This document shows positions 1 through 7,800 of a stretch of 19,365 bases of DNA, piece after piece. A program made the translations under genes and the position numbers. Source of the DNA: an uncultured Prevotella sp. (GTDB taxonomy: Bacteria > Bacteroidota > Bacteroidia > Bacteroidales > Bacteroidaceae); the NCBI GenBank assembly GCA_934215545.1, contig CAKQAD010000028.1, positions 1 through 19,365 on the forward strand, in the 5' to 3' direction. Position 1 is the stretch's first letter. Every line of letters begins with the position of its first letter. The notes below the pieces were generated by a model that saw nothing but the letters and a program-made list of their open reading frames with translations, searched no databases and was not told the origin of the DNA.

Positions 1-1
1 C

Positions 2-1186
2 TATAATCGCGGACTATTGCGCATGCAGCTTGGCGACGACAATCGTGCCATTACCGATTTCGACTATGTGGTGCGTATGGAGCCTTCGAATGTGCTTGCC
101 GTGTTCAATCGTGCCATTCTGCTGGAACGCACAGGCGACTTAAGAGCCGCCATTCGCGACTATAGCAATGTGATACGTCAATTTCCTAACTTCTGGACAG
201 GACTATCGAGACGAGCTGCTTGCTATCGTAAACTCGGAATGACGGCAAAGGCAGAACTCGACGAATTCCGTATTTTCAAGGCGCAGATGAACAAGCGTCT
301 TGGCATACAGCCACGTTGGAATAGCGCCAAACGCAAACAGATGCGCCGACGCTCAGAAATTGACCCCGACAAATACAATCAAATAGTGGTGGCAGATGAC
401 AATACGCCCGAGCACGAGTATAAGAGCGACTATCGTGGCCGTGTGCAAAATCGTGCCACGGGTCTCGACCCTATGCCAATGTTTGCTCTCTCTTATGTAC
501 AGCACCATAGTGATGTTCATACTTATAATGCTTTTGCGCAGTGTGTTGAGACATATAATGTTCAGCATGGAGGCCAGCGTATATACATTACATGCACACG
601 CCAACGCCTTAACCAGGAGCAGTCGCGTTCTATGCTTGCCCGCATCGATTCGCTGACACGAGCAGTGGAGCAGAGCACCCTTGCCACTACCTTGCAGTCG
701 CTACTATTGCAGCGTGCTGTGGCAGCATGTACAGCACAAGACTATGATGCTGCCGTTACCGATCTTGATGTGTTGGTTGAATCTGATACGACATCGGTGT
801 TAGCCCTATGGCAACGCTCCTACTGCATCTTTATGCAGGCAGGTTTTGGCAGTTCGGTGCTAAAGACCTCTGCAGCCGATGTGGCATTGCTCATGGGCAG
901 AGCCCTCACTGATGTGTCGGTGGCATTGCGTCACGACCCCGAAAATCAATACCTTTATTATAATCGTGCCTGCCTGCGACAGGCATCAAAGAACTATGCC
1001 CTTGCCATCGACGACTATACACGTGCCATTGCTATTGATTCACATCTTGCAGAGGCATACTATAATCGCGGTTTGGCACGCATAACCATTGGCAGCAAGA
1101 CCGAAGGTATTGCCGACCTTAGCAAGGCTGGCGAGCTCGGACTATATAATGCATACAGCGTAATTAAGCATATTAATATAAAATGA
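2..1186 (+). CDS. TPR repeat protein, 5' end outside window
   Basis: The reading frame is open from the first bases of the window, so the N terminus is missing; the visible part is 394 codons and begins inside a TPR helix pair (YNRGLLRMQLGD). TPR-like units lie at the start (about the first 85 residues) and again over roughly the last 150 residues, including YYNRACLRQASKNYALAIDDY and YYNRGLARITIGS. The middle (around 330-640) is not TPR and holds a KSDYRGRVQNR segment that I recall from a widespread Bacteroidales TPR protein, together with the ADLSKAGELGLYNAY ending. TPR repeats bind other proteins; the partner is unknown. The stop codon overlaps the next start (ATGA at 1183-1186), so the pair is probably translationally coupled. 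No specific function can be assigned. Confidence 0.9.
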   Translation, partial: YNRGLLRMQLGDDNRAITDFDYVVRMEPSNVLAVFNRAILLERTGDLRAAIRDYSNVIRQFPNFWTGLSRRAACYRKLGMTAKAELDEFRIFKAQMNKRLGIQPRWNSAKRKQMRRRSEIDPDKYNQIVVADDNTPEHEYKSDYRGRVQNRATGLDPMPMFALSYVQHHSDVHTYNAFAQCVETYNVQHGGQRIYITCTRQRLNQEQSRSMLARIDSLTRAVEQSTLATTLQSLLLQRAVAACTAQDYDAAVTDLDVLVESDTTSVLALWQRSYCIFMQAGFGSSVLKTSAADVALLMGRALTDVSVALRHDPENQYLYYNRACLRQASKNYALAIDDYTRAIAIDSHLAEAYYNRGLARITIGSKTEGIADLSKAGELGLYNAYSVIKHINIK

Positions 1187-2703
1187 AATCTAAACGAATC
1201 TTTACACACCTAATCTTTTTTGCACTACTGGTGCTTTCATTTGCCATGCAAACCATGGCTCACGATTATACGCCTCCAAAACGAGAGTTTCGTGGGGCAT
1301 GGATACAATGCGTCAACGGACAGTTTGAAGGCATGCCTACCGCCGAGATGCAGCGCACCTTGAGCTATCAGCTCGACGAACTGCAGAAGGATGGTGCCAA
1401 TGCCATATTCTTTCAGGTGCGTGCCGAGTGTGATGCGCTCTACAAGAGCGACATTGAACCTTGGAGCCGTTTTCTCACTGGGCAGCAGGGTAAGGCCCCA
1501 TCGCCATATTGGGACCCTTTGCAATGGATGATAGAGCAGTGCCATAAGCGTGGCATGGAGCTTCATGCATGGCTGAATCCTTATCGTGCCAAAACCAAAA
1601 ACACCACAGCCCTTGACCCATCGCATATTGCCATGAGGCAACCAGGCAGTGTGTTTGCCTACGACGGATTGTTCATTCTTAATCCCGGACAGCCAGAAAA
1701 TCGCGATTACATACTGCGTGTCGTTAATGATATTGTGACACGTTATGATGTGGACGGCATACATATGGACGACTATTTCTATCCGTATCCTGCCAAGGGA
1801 TTGCAGATTCCCGACGACCGCGAGTTTCGTGCCTATAACAATGGTTTCTCCGATCGTGGTGACTGGCGTCGCGACAATGTGAATGTGTTTATTAAGGAGT
1901 GTGGCGAAAGCATACATCGCATAAAGCCTTGGGTGAAGTTTGGTATTTCACCATTTGGCATCTATCGCAACAAGCGTGCTGGTGTAGAGGTGGGTAGTGC
2001 CACTAATGGCACCCAGAACTACGACGACCTTTATGCCGACGTACTTATGTGGGTGAACAATGGATGGATAGACTATTGTGTGCCACAAATATATTGGGAA
2101 ATAGGCAATCGCGCTGCCGATTATGCCACACTCATAGAGTGGTGGAACCGTTATGCCTCAAAGCGTCCGCTGTTTATCGGCGAGGATGTTATGCGCACCG
2201 TGAAGCATGCCGACCCTTCTAATCCTAAGTCGAACCAGATGCCAGCCAAGTTTGCCTTACACCAAAAGCTGCACAATGTCAACGGCACAGTCTTATGGTA
2301 TGCTAAGGCTGCTGTCGACAATGTAGGCAACTATGGCACTATGCTCCGTAATCGCTATTGGCGCTATCCAGCCTTGATGCCCCGCATGCCATTCATCGAC
2401 GACAAAGCCCCTAAAGCCCCAAAGAAGGTGAAACCAGTGTGGACGTCAGACGGGCTCGTGCTCTTCTGGACCAAACCGAATGGACATAAGTGGGGTGATG
2501 TGGCACACCGATATGTAGTATATCGCTTTGAGGGTAAGCAGAAGGTGCAACTCGACAATCCTGCCAATATTGTAGCAGTCACCACCGACGAATATTTGCG
2601 TCTGCCCTATGTCGATGGCAAAAAGAAATACACTTATGTGGTCACCGCTCTCGATCGAATGAGCAATGAGAGCAAGCCAGTAAAGAAAAAGATAAAATTG
2701 TAG
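1183..2703 (+). CDS. Secreted GHL10-family glycoside hydrolase-like protein
   Basis: The 506-residue product starts with a signal peptide (basic MKSKR, hydrophobic stretch to about residue 25, likely cut after TMA), with no lipobox cysteine, so it is probably periplasmic or exported. Residues about 33-400 match the glycosyl hydrolase-like 10 (GHL10) family: REFRGAWI near the mature N terminus, FFQVRAECDALY (77-88), LHAWLNPYR (127-135), the acidic DGIHMDDYFYPYP (191-203) and FGISPFGIYR (253-262). Asp196/Asp197 are candidate active-site acids. Residues about 405-506 look like a fibronectin type III-like domain. Family knowledge: E. coli DigH (YddW), a GHL10 member, acts on denuded peptidoglycan glycans; a similar cell-wall role here is inference. 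The start is fixed by the ATGA overlap with the TPR gene, and the gene ends before a two-way terminator. Confidence 0.9.
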   Translation: MKSKRIFTHLIFFALLVLSFAMQTMAHDYTPPKREFRGAWIQCVNGQFEGMPTAEMQRTLSYQLDELQKDGANAIFFQVRAECDALYKSDIEPWSRFLTGQQGKAPSPYWDPLQWMIEQCHKRGMELHAWLNPYRAKTKNTTALDPSHIAMRQPGSVFAYDGLFILNPGQPENRDYILRVVNDIVTRYDVDGIHMDDYFYPYPAKGLQIPDDREFRAYNNGFSDRGDWRRDNVNVFIKECGESIHRIKPWVKFGISPFGIYRNKRAGVEVGSATNGTQNYDDLYADVLMWVNNGWIDYCVPQIYWEIGNRAADYATLIEWWNRYASKRPLFIGEDVMRTVKHADPSNPKSNQMPAKFALHQKLHNVNGTVLWYAKAAVDNVGNYGTMLRNRYWRYPALMPRMPFIDDKAPKAPKKVKPVWTSDGLVLFWTKPNGHKWGDVAHRYVVYRFEGKQKVQLDNPANIVAVTTDEYLRLPYVDGKKKYTYVVTALDRMSNESKPVKKKIKL

Positions 2704-2711
2704 AGCTGTAA

Positions 2712-2749
2712 GAAATATTAGCTGCTGCTGAAATATTAGCTGCTGCTGA
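2712..2749 (+). repeat. 18-base tandem duplication in 3' UTR
   Basis: An 18-base unit beginning gaaatattagctgct occurs twice head to tail (2712-2729 and 2730-2747), with two more matching bases after it. It lies between the GHL10 stop codon and the terminator hairpin. It looks like a recent slippage duplication; no function is evident. Confidence 0.85.
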
Positions 2750-2763
2750 TATGTATATATATA

Positions 2764-2820
2764 ATAAAGCCCAAATCGTCATTGTGCTTATTTCAAAGCA
2801 ATTGATGATTTGGGCTTTAT
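2764..2820. terminator. Bidirectional terminator between convergent genes
   Basis: An 18-bp stem (2764-2781 with 2803-2820, one G-U pair) encloses a 21-nt loop; the arms read ATAAAGCCCAAATC and its complement. It sits between the ends of two convergent genes, the GHL10 gene and the acidic-protein gene, and can serve both. The U-tract is short and partly inside the arm on each strand, so termination strength is uncertain. Confidence 0.75.
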
Positions 2821-2856
2821 AATTATATGTAAAATAATTTATTTGTATCTAATTGT

Positions 2857-3306
2857 TTATGCCTCCTCCTTAAGTAAGGCATCAAGAAACGAGTCGAGGT
2901 CGCTATCGAGACCTTCCATTAAGTCTTTACCAATAATAACAGTGTCGTCATCGGCAATGAAGAGTTCTGCCACAGGCTCCTTGTCGTCATTTTCGAGCAC
3001 GAAGCTATAAGGCTTCAGTATGCCAAGGTTGCCCACGCTATCGCTGAGTGCCTGCAAAGAAGTGTGCAGAACACGCTCCACACTATCGTAGAAATCCTCA
3101 TCATTGTTGTTTATCCACTGCTCCACCACGCAACGAGTAATCTCCTTGTCGTCATCGTCGAAGGCAACCATCTCGCCGCTATCTGGCGATACACACACAT
3201 GTATGTCGGTAACAATGGCTGCATCGTCATCGATAGGGAATTTCTGTGAAATCTTTTTCAGAAAGCGTTCAATCTGTTGCGTTGTTTGTTCAGTAGGATT
3301 AATCAT
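2857..3306 (-). CDS. Hypothetical acidic cytosolic protein, 149 aa
   Basis: I do not recognise a named family. The product has no signal peptide or membrane segment, so it is probably cytosolic. It is strongly acidic: by hand count 36 Asp/Glu against 11 Lys/Arg, with Asp runs at FDDDDK, IADDDT and DSDLDSFLDALL. The N-terminal 25 residues (TTQQIERFLKKISQKFP) look helical and amphipathic. Predicted alpha/beta character with two hydrophobic strand-like stretches (AIVTDIHVCV, YSFVLEN) suggests a compact single domain. The ATG at 3306 is preferred because a very good Bacteroidetes promoter lies about 75 bases upstream. It is monocistronic in the window, divergent from galE and convergent with the GHL10 gene. 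The open frame and promoter support a real gene. Confidence 0.82.
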   Translation of the reverse strand: MINPTEQTTQQIERFLKKISQKFPIDDDAAIVTDIHVCVSPDSGEMVAFDDDDKEITRCVVEQWINNNDEDFYDSVERVLHTSLQALSDSVGNLGILKPYSFVLENDDKEPVAELFIADDDTVIIGKDLMEGLDSDLDSFLDALLKEEA

Positions 3307-3379
3307 ATTTTCTCGGTTTTAGTGTCTTTACGGTTAGGCAGCCACCAACAGCATGTTGGCTGGCATTGCATCCACATTG

Positions 3380-3410
3380 CAAATGTACGTCATTTTATTT
3401 AAAGCACAAA
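3380..3410 (-). promoter_or_regulatory. Promoter of the acidic-protein gene
   Basis: On the minus strand TTTG (3410-3407) is followed after 19 bases by TACATTTG (3387-3380), an exact match to the Bacteroidetes TTTG-N19-TAnnTTTG promoter. Transcription would begin near 3373, leaving a leader of roughly 65 bases. Confidence 0.8.
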
Positions 3411-3438
3411 CAAATAAGTCAAAAATATAATCATTTTA

Positions 3439-3469
3439 TTTGTTGTCCCGAATTATTATATTACTTTTG
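3439..3469 (+). promoter_or_regulatory. Promoter of galE
   Basis: TTTG (3439-3442), a 19-base spacer and TACTTTTG (3462-3469) match the Bacteroidetes primary sigma factor promoter exactly. Transcription would begin near 3476, giving a leader of about 80 bases. This also shows that the in-frame TTG at 3440 cannot be the galE start. Confidence 0.82.
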
Positions 3470-3556
3470 CAATGGACAAGGCGCAAATGTGTGTTCTTAG
3501 CATGTGGCGTCATGTCTGCTTGTTTACAACAGACATTACAACTAATTATTATAATA

Positions 3557-4594
3557 ATGAAACAGACAATCTTAGTGACTGGTGGAACCGGCTTTATCGG
3601 TTCGCACACAACTGTGGAACTTATTGAGGCTGGCTACAATGTAGTGATCGTTGACGACCTCTCTAACTCAAAGATAGAAGTGCTCGATGGCATCGAGAAG
3701 ATTACTGGCGTTCGTCCTGCATTCGAGAAGGTAGATCTTCGCGACAAGGATGCTGCAGAGGCAGTGTTCAAGAAATATCCCGCCATTGAAGGTATTATTC
3801 ACTTTGCTGCATCAAAGGCAGTAGGCGAGAGTGTTCAGAAGCCATTGCTCTATTATCGCAACAACATCATTTCACTTGTCAATCTGCTTGAACTCATGCC
3901 TCAATACAATGTGAAAGGCATTATCTTCTCGTCGAGCTGCACCGTTTACGGACAGCCAAAGCCAGAGAACTTGCCAGTGCGTGAGGATTGTCCACACCAG
4001 AAGGCCACATCGCCTTATGGCAACACAAAGGAAATCAATGAGCAGATCATTGCCGACTATATACACAGTGGTGCTAACATCAAGAGCATTGTGTTGCGCT
4101 ATTTCAACCCAATCGGTGCCCATCCATCAGCAGAAATTGGTGAGCTTCCAAATGGAGTGCCTAACAACCTCATTCCTTTCGTTACACAGACAGCCATTGG
4201 CGTGCGTCAGCAGCTCACCATCTTCGGTAACGACTATAACACTCCCGACGGCACTTGCATCCGCGACTATATCTATGTGGTAGACTTGGCAAAGGCCCAT
4301 GTGGCAGCTATGGCTCGCGTGCTTGATCAGGAGACAGAGCCAGTTGAATACTTCAATATCGGCACCGGCACCGGCAACTCTACACTCGAAATCGTTCAGG
4401 CGTTTGAGCGTGCAACTGGTGTGAAACTCAACTGGAAATATGGTCCACGTCGTGAGGGCGATATCGAGAAGATTTGGGGTAATGTAGACAAAGCCAACAA
4501 GGTGCTTGGCTGGAAGGCAGAAGCCAATCTCGATGATGTGATGCGTTCTGCATGGAAATGGCAGCTGAAACTTCGCGAAGATGGAGTGATGTAA
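3557..4594 (+). CDS. galE: UDP-glucose 4-epimerase GalE
   Basis: This 345-residue cytosolic enzyme of the extended short-chain dehydrogenase family interconverts UDP-glucose and UDP-galactose (and in some members the N-acetyl forms) using bound NAD. The NAD-binding Rossmann motif is TGGTGFIG (8-15). The catalytic set is Ser127 (in FSSSCTVYG), Tyr154 and Lys158 (in SPYGNTK). YFNPIGAHPSAEIGE (182-196) and RREGDIEKIWGN (298-309) are the usual substrate-loop signatures. The ATG at 3557 is chosen because the Rossmann strand begins at residue 3-4 as in the family, and the promoter lies downstream of the earlier in-frame start at 3440. Residue 306 is Ile where E. coli has Tyr299, which could widen sugar specificity (inference). 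It is monocistronic, between its own promoter and a strong terminator. Confidence 0.97.
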   Translation: MKQTILVTGGTGFIGSHTTVELIEAGYNVVIVDDLSNSKIEVLDGIEKITGVRPAFEKVDLRDKDAAEAVFKKYPAIEGIIHFAASKAVGESVQKPLLYYRNNIISLVNLLELMPQYNVKGIIFSSSCTVYGQPKPENLPVREDCPHQKATSPYGNTKEINEQIIADYIHSGANIKSIVLRYFNPIGAHPSAEIGELPNGVPNNLIPFVTQTAIGVRQQLTIFGNDYNTPDGTCIRDYIYVVDLAKAHVAAMARVLDQETEPVEYFNIGTGTGNSTLEIVQAFERATGVKLNWKYGPRREGDIEKIWGNVDKANKVLGWKAEANLDDVMRSAWKWQLKLREDGVM

Positions 4595-4651
4595 TTGTTT
4601 TGACTTTTATGTACTTATTTTCTAAATAAGGGTAATAGTATAACTATCGTT

Positions 4652-4685
4652 GGGCTGGTTTTCGTGATGAAAATCAGCCCTTTTT
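4652..4685 (+). terminator. Intrinsic terminator of galE
   Basis: A 12-bp stem (4652-4663 with 4669-4680, one G-T pair) with a GTGAT loop is followed directly by TTTTT. GGGCTG/CAGCCC at the base makes it a strong rho-independent terminator, 57 bases after the galE stop. Confidence 0.92.
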
Positions 4686-4762
4686 GTGATTAAACCCCAA
4701 TCGGTCATTAGATCGAATTTGGGTTAAAACCACAGCAATAATATATGAAATTGAAAAAAACA

Positions 4763-4794
4763 TTTGGCTGTTGAGCTTTTTAGCACTACCTTTG
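4763..4794 (+). promoter_or_regulatory. Promoter of tamB
   Basis: TTTG (4763-4766), a 20-base spacer and TACCTTTG (4787-4794) match the Bacteroidetes promoter consensus. Transcription would begin near 4800, about 84 bases before the GTG start of tamB, so tamB is transcribed independently of galE. Confidence 0.78.
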
Positions 4795-4815
4795 TAATAA
4801 GTTAGTCGGCACCTT

Positions 4816-4832
4816 TGCATTACCCTAATGCA
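4816..4832 (+). other. Small perfect hairpin in tamB leader
   Basis: TGCATTA (4816-4822), loop CCC and TAATGCA (4826-4832) form a perfect 7-bp stem close to the predicted 5' end of the tamB message. It has no U-tract, so it is not a terminator; it might stabilise the transcript 5' end, which is inference. Confidence 0.5.
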
Positions 4833-4839
4833 GAAGCGA

Positions 4840-4881
4840 CATCTCTTAGTAATCAATTACGATATAGCATCTCTTAATAAT
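4840..4881 (+). repeat. Direct repeat in tamB leader
   Basis: CATCTCTTAGTAAT (4840-4853) recurs as CATCTCTTAATAAT (4868-4881), 13 of 14 bases identical and 28 bases apart. The second copy ends two bases before the GTG start codon. Function unknown. Confidence 0.6.
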
Positions 4882-4883
4882 AC

Positions 4884-7800
4884 GTGCTCAAACGCATAAT
4901 AAATATAACGATATGGACCCTATTGGGTTTGTATTTTGCCATTGTAGTGTTGTTGCATATTCCCTTTGTCCAGACATTCATAGGGGAACGTGTAAGCGAT
5001 GCTTTATGCGAAAAATTCGGCACTAAAGTAAATGTTGGGCGTGTAGATTTAGGCTTTGCCAACCGCCTAATCGTCGACAACACCCTTATGTACGACCAAC
5101 GCGGAAAGCAGATGCTGCGTGTGGCACGTATGTCAGTGAAGATTAACCCTTTGGCGCTTGTTAAAGGACAGATAGAAATAAGTTCTGCACAATTCTTCGG
5201 TCTTCATGCCAACCTCTATCGTCTTACTCCTAACGACAAAGACAACTTTCAGTTTGTCGTCGACTCGCTGGCATCGAAGGACACCACCAAGCAAAAGACC
5301 CCTCTTGATTTACAAATCAATTCGCTTATCATACGCCGTGGCAATATAAGCTATAGAGTGCTGTCGCAGCCTTCTGTTGCTGGTCGCTTCAGTACCAACG
5401 ATATGCACATCAGCGGTCTCAGCGCACACATCATTGTCAACCGCATCACCAACGACTCCGTAAACGTAAAGGTGAAGAAACTGGCATTGAAGGAACGATG
5501 CGGCTTTATGCTTAAATCGCTGTCGCTCACAGCAGTGGCATCCCGTCGCCAGGCAAGTGTGCAGCACTTGCGTGTGGAGTTGCCGCACACCATTATTGAG
5601 TCTGACAGCATTTCTGCAACCTATCGCACCAACGATAAGCAGAAACTGCTTATGCCCACACTGAAGTTTTGTGGCAATCTAAATACTACAGCCACTCCCA
5701 GCGATTTTGCCTGCTTTGTGCCACAGCTACGCTCGCTTGGCACTAAATACACCTTGTCTACCAATTTCTATGGCACAGGTTCGTCGGCAGTGATACAACA
5801 GCTTACACTCAACTCTGCCGATAATCACTTGCGTCTATCTGCCAATGGCGCCGTGAGCAAATATCCTGAAAACACAGAGTGGAGTCTGAATCTCAACGAG
5901 CTTACTTCCGACAATGCTAACATTGCTACTGTATACAAGGCAGTTACAGGCAATGACCTGCCTGCTATAGCTGAGAGGGTGGGGCATGTAGCCATTAAAG
6001 GATATGCTGGCGGTAAGGGCTGCCACATGGTTGTAGATGGTAATGTGGTGACCGACTTAGGCACTGTGGCTTTTGCAGCCGAAAAGCATCAGAAGACAAT
6101 AAGCGGAAACATAGAGACTACAGCTTTCGACCTTGGCAAGCTTGTGGCGCAGCAGAAGGTAGGACAGCTTTCTGCCAAGCTCAATATCCGTGGCACCTCT
6201 GCCGATGATATTGCTGCCGATGGCACTATCTACGACATAACATATAATGGCTATCAATACAAAACCATAAATCTTGATGCCGCCTATTGCAAGAAGATTG
6301 TCAAGGGCAGTATAGAAATCGACGACCCTAATGTCAGCCTTATAGCTTGTGGCATGTACGATGGTTCGTTGCACATCCCCCAACTTTCGCTGTCGGCCGC
6401 CGTCAGCAAGCTGTCGCCTCATGCCTTGCGTCTCACCAACAAGTGGCAGGGCACCAGTTTTGAAGGCAATGTAGATGCCGATATTGCAGGTAGTGGCTTG
6501 CACAATGCCAATGGCAAGGTGACCATAAGCGACTTCTGTATGCACAAGCCCGACTACGACTATTGTGTGAAAACCATGGCAGCGACAACGGGCTTCGACA
6601 ATGGCGAGCACTATCTGAACATTAATGGCGACTTTGGCAATGCCGAGTTGAGCGGACACTTCAGTTACAATACCATTGTGCGCAGTATGCTCAACCTCCT
6701 TACCACCAAGCTGACCACCATTCCTGGTTTGGCATACAAGCCACAAACAGATACCAATAACTTCACCATAGATGCCAATATCCACGATGCCCGCTTGTTG
6801 GAAGAATTCCTTGATGTACCCTTGCAGTTGCACCAACCATTGCTGTTGAGTGGCGCTATGAACGATGCCGACAAGACCATCGACATCACATGTCGTGTAC
6901 CTTCGTTCAGCTATGCCGGTACACAATATAAAGACGCCCATTTGAAGATAAACACCCCCAACGACACACTGAAAGCCGATATAGGCATAAAGAAAATCTC
7001 CGCTAAGGGCAAGGCACTCTCCCTGCGTGTCAATGCAGGCGCTTGCGACAACCGTCTACTCACCTCGTTGCGCTTTAGCGACAGCAGCAAACACCCCCTT
7101 CGTGGTGTGGTTAATGCCAGCACAATGTTTGCCAAGGATGCCAACGGCGTGTCTACTGCCTATGTCGATATACAGGAGTCGGAAGCCACGGTGGGTGACA
7201 CCACATGGCATGTGGCGCCATCGAGCATCATATATCAGAAGAACAACCTCCGTGTGGATGGCTTTGCCATTCGTCACGGCAACCAACACATCACCATCAA
7301 TGGTCGTGCCAACAATAATATGGCCGACTCTCTTGTGGTGAGTCTGAAGGATATTGATGTGAGCTATATTCTTAATCTTGTTAACTTCCACTCCGTAGAT
7401 TTTGCTGGTCAGGCATCGGGCAGTGCTGTTGTGGCAGGCGCTTTCTGCGACCAACCGCGATTGGAAGCAAATGTAAAGGTCGACAACTTCCTTTTTGAAG
7501 AGGGTCGTATGGGCACTCTATATGCCAATGTGGGCTACAACTATGCCGAACAGAAGATAGAAATCAATGCCACCGCTGCCGACGACGATCAACGCAACAC
7601 CTATATCAACGGCTATGTGTCGCCAAAACACAACTATATAGATCTTGGCATCACCGCCGACCGCTCAAGAGCTGAGTTCATGGAGAGTTTCTGCGGCAGT
7701 TTTATGGATAATATCAATGCCGAGATAGTGGGAAAGGTTAATGTCGTTGGCCCACTCAACAAGATTAACCTTGTTGGCGAAGCTGTGGTAAACGGCACTG

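Noticed and set aside
1237..1917. A 226-codon open frame on the minus strand inside the GHL10 gene
   Set aside because: Antisense to a clearly coding frame with conserved motifs; no independent signal.
3440..3556. A 39-codon N-terminal extension of GalE from an upstream TTG
   Set aside because: It would start within the promoter, and the NAD-binding strand in this family begins right after the initiator Met at 3557.
4690..4728. A possible second hairpin after the galE terminator (around AAACCCC and TTGGGTT)
   Set aside because: The pairing is imperfect with several mismatches and a bulge, so it is not convincing beyond the strong terminator just before it.
4674..4856. A 60-codon minus-strand frame between galE and tamB
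   Set aside because: It overlaps the galE terminator and the tamB promoter, has no promoter of its own and an unremarkable composition.
6057..6941. A 294-codon open frame on the minus strand inside tamB
   Set aside because: It lies opposite a well-supported tamB frame, has Cys- and His-rich composition typical of antisense readings, no promoter and no recognisable domain.
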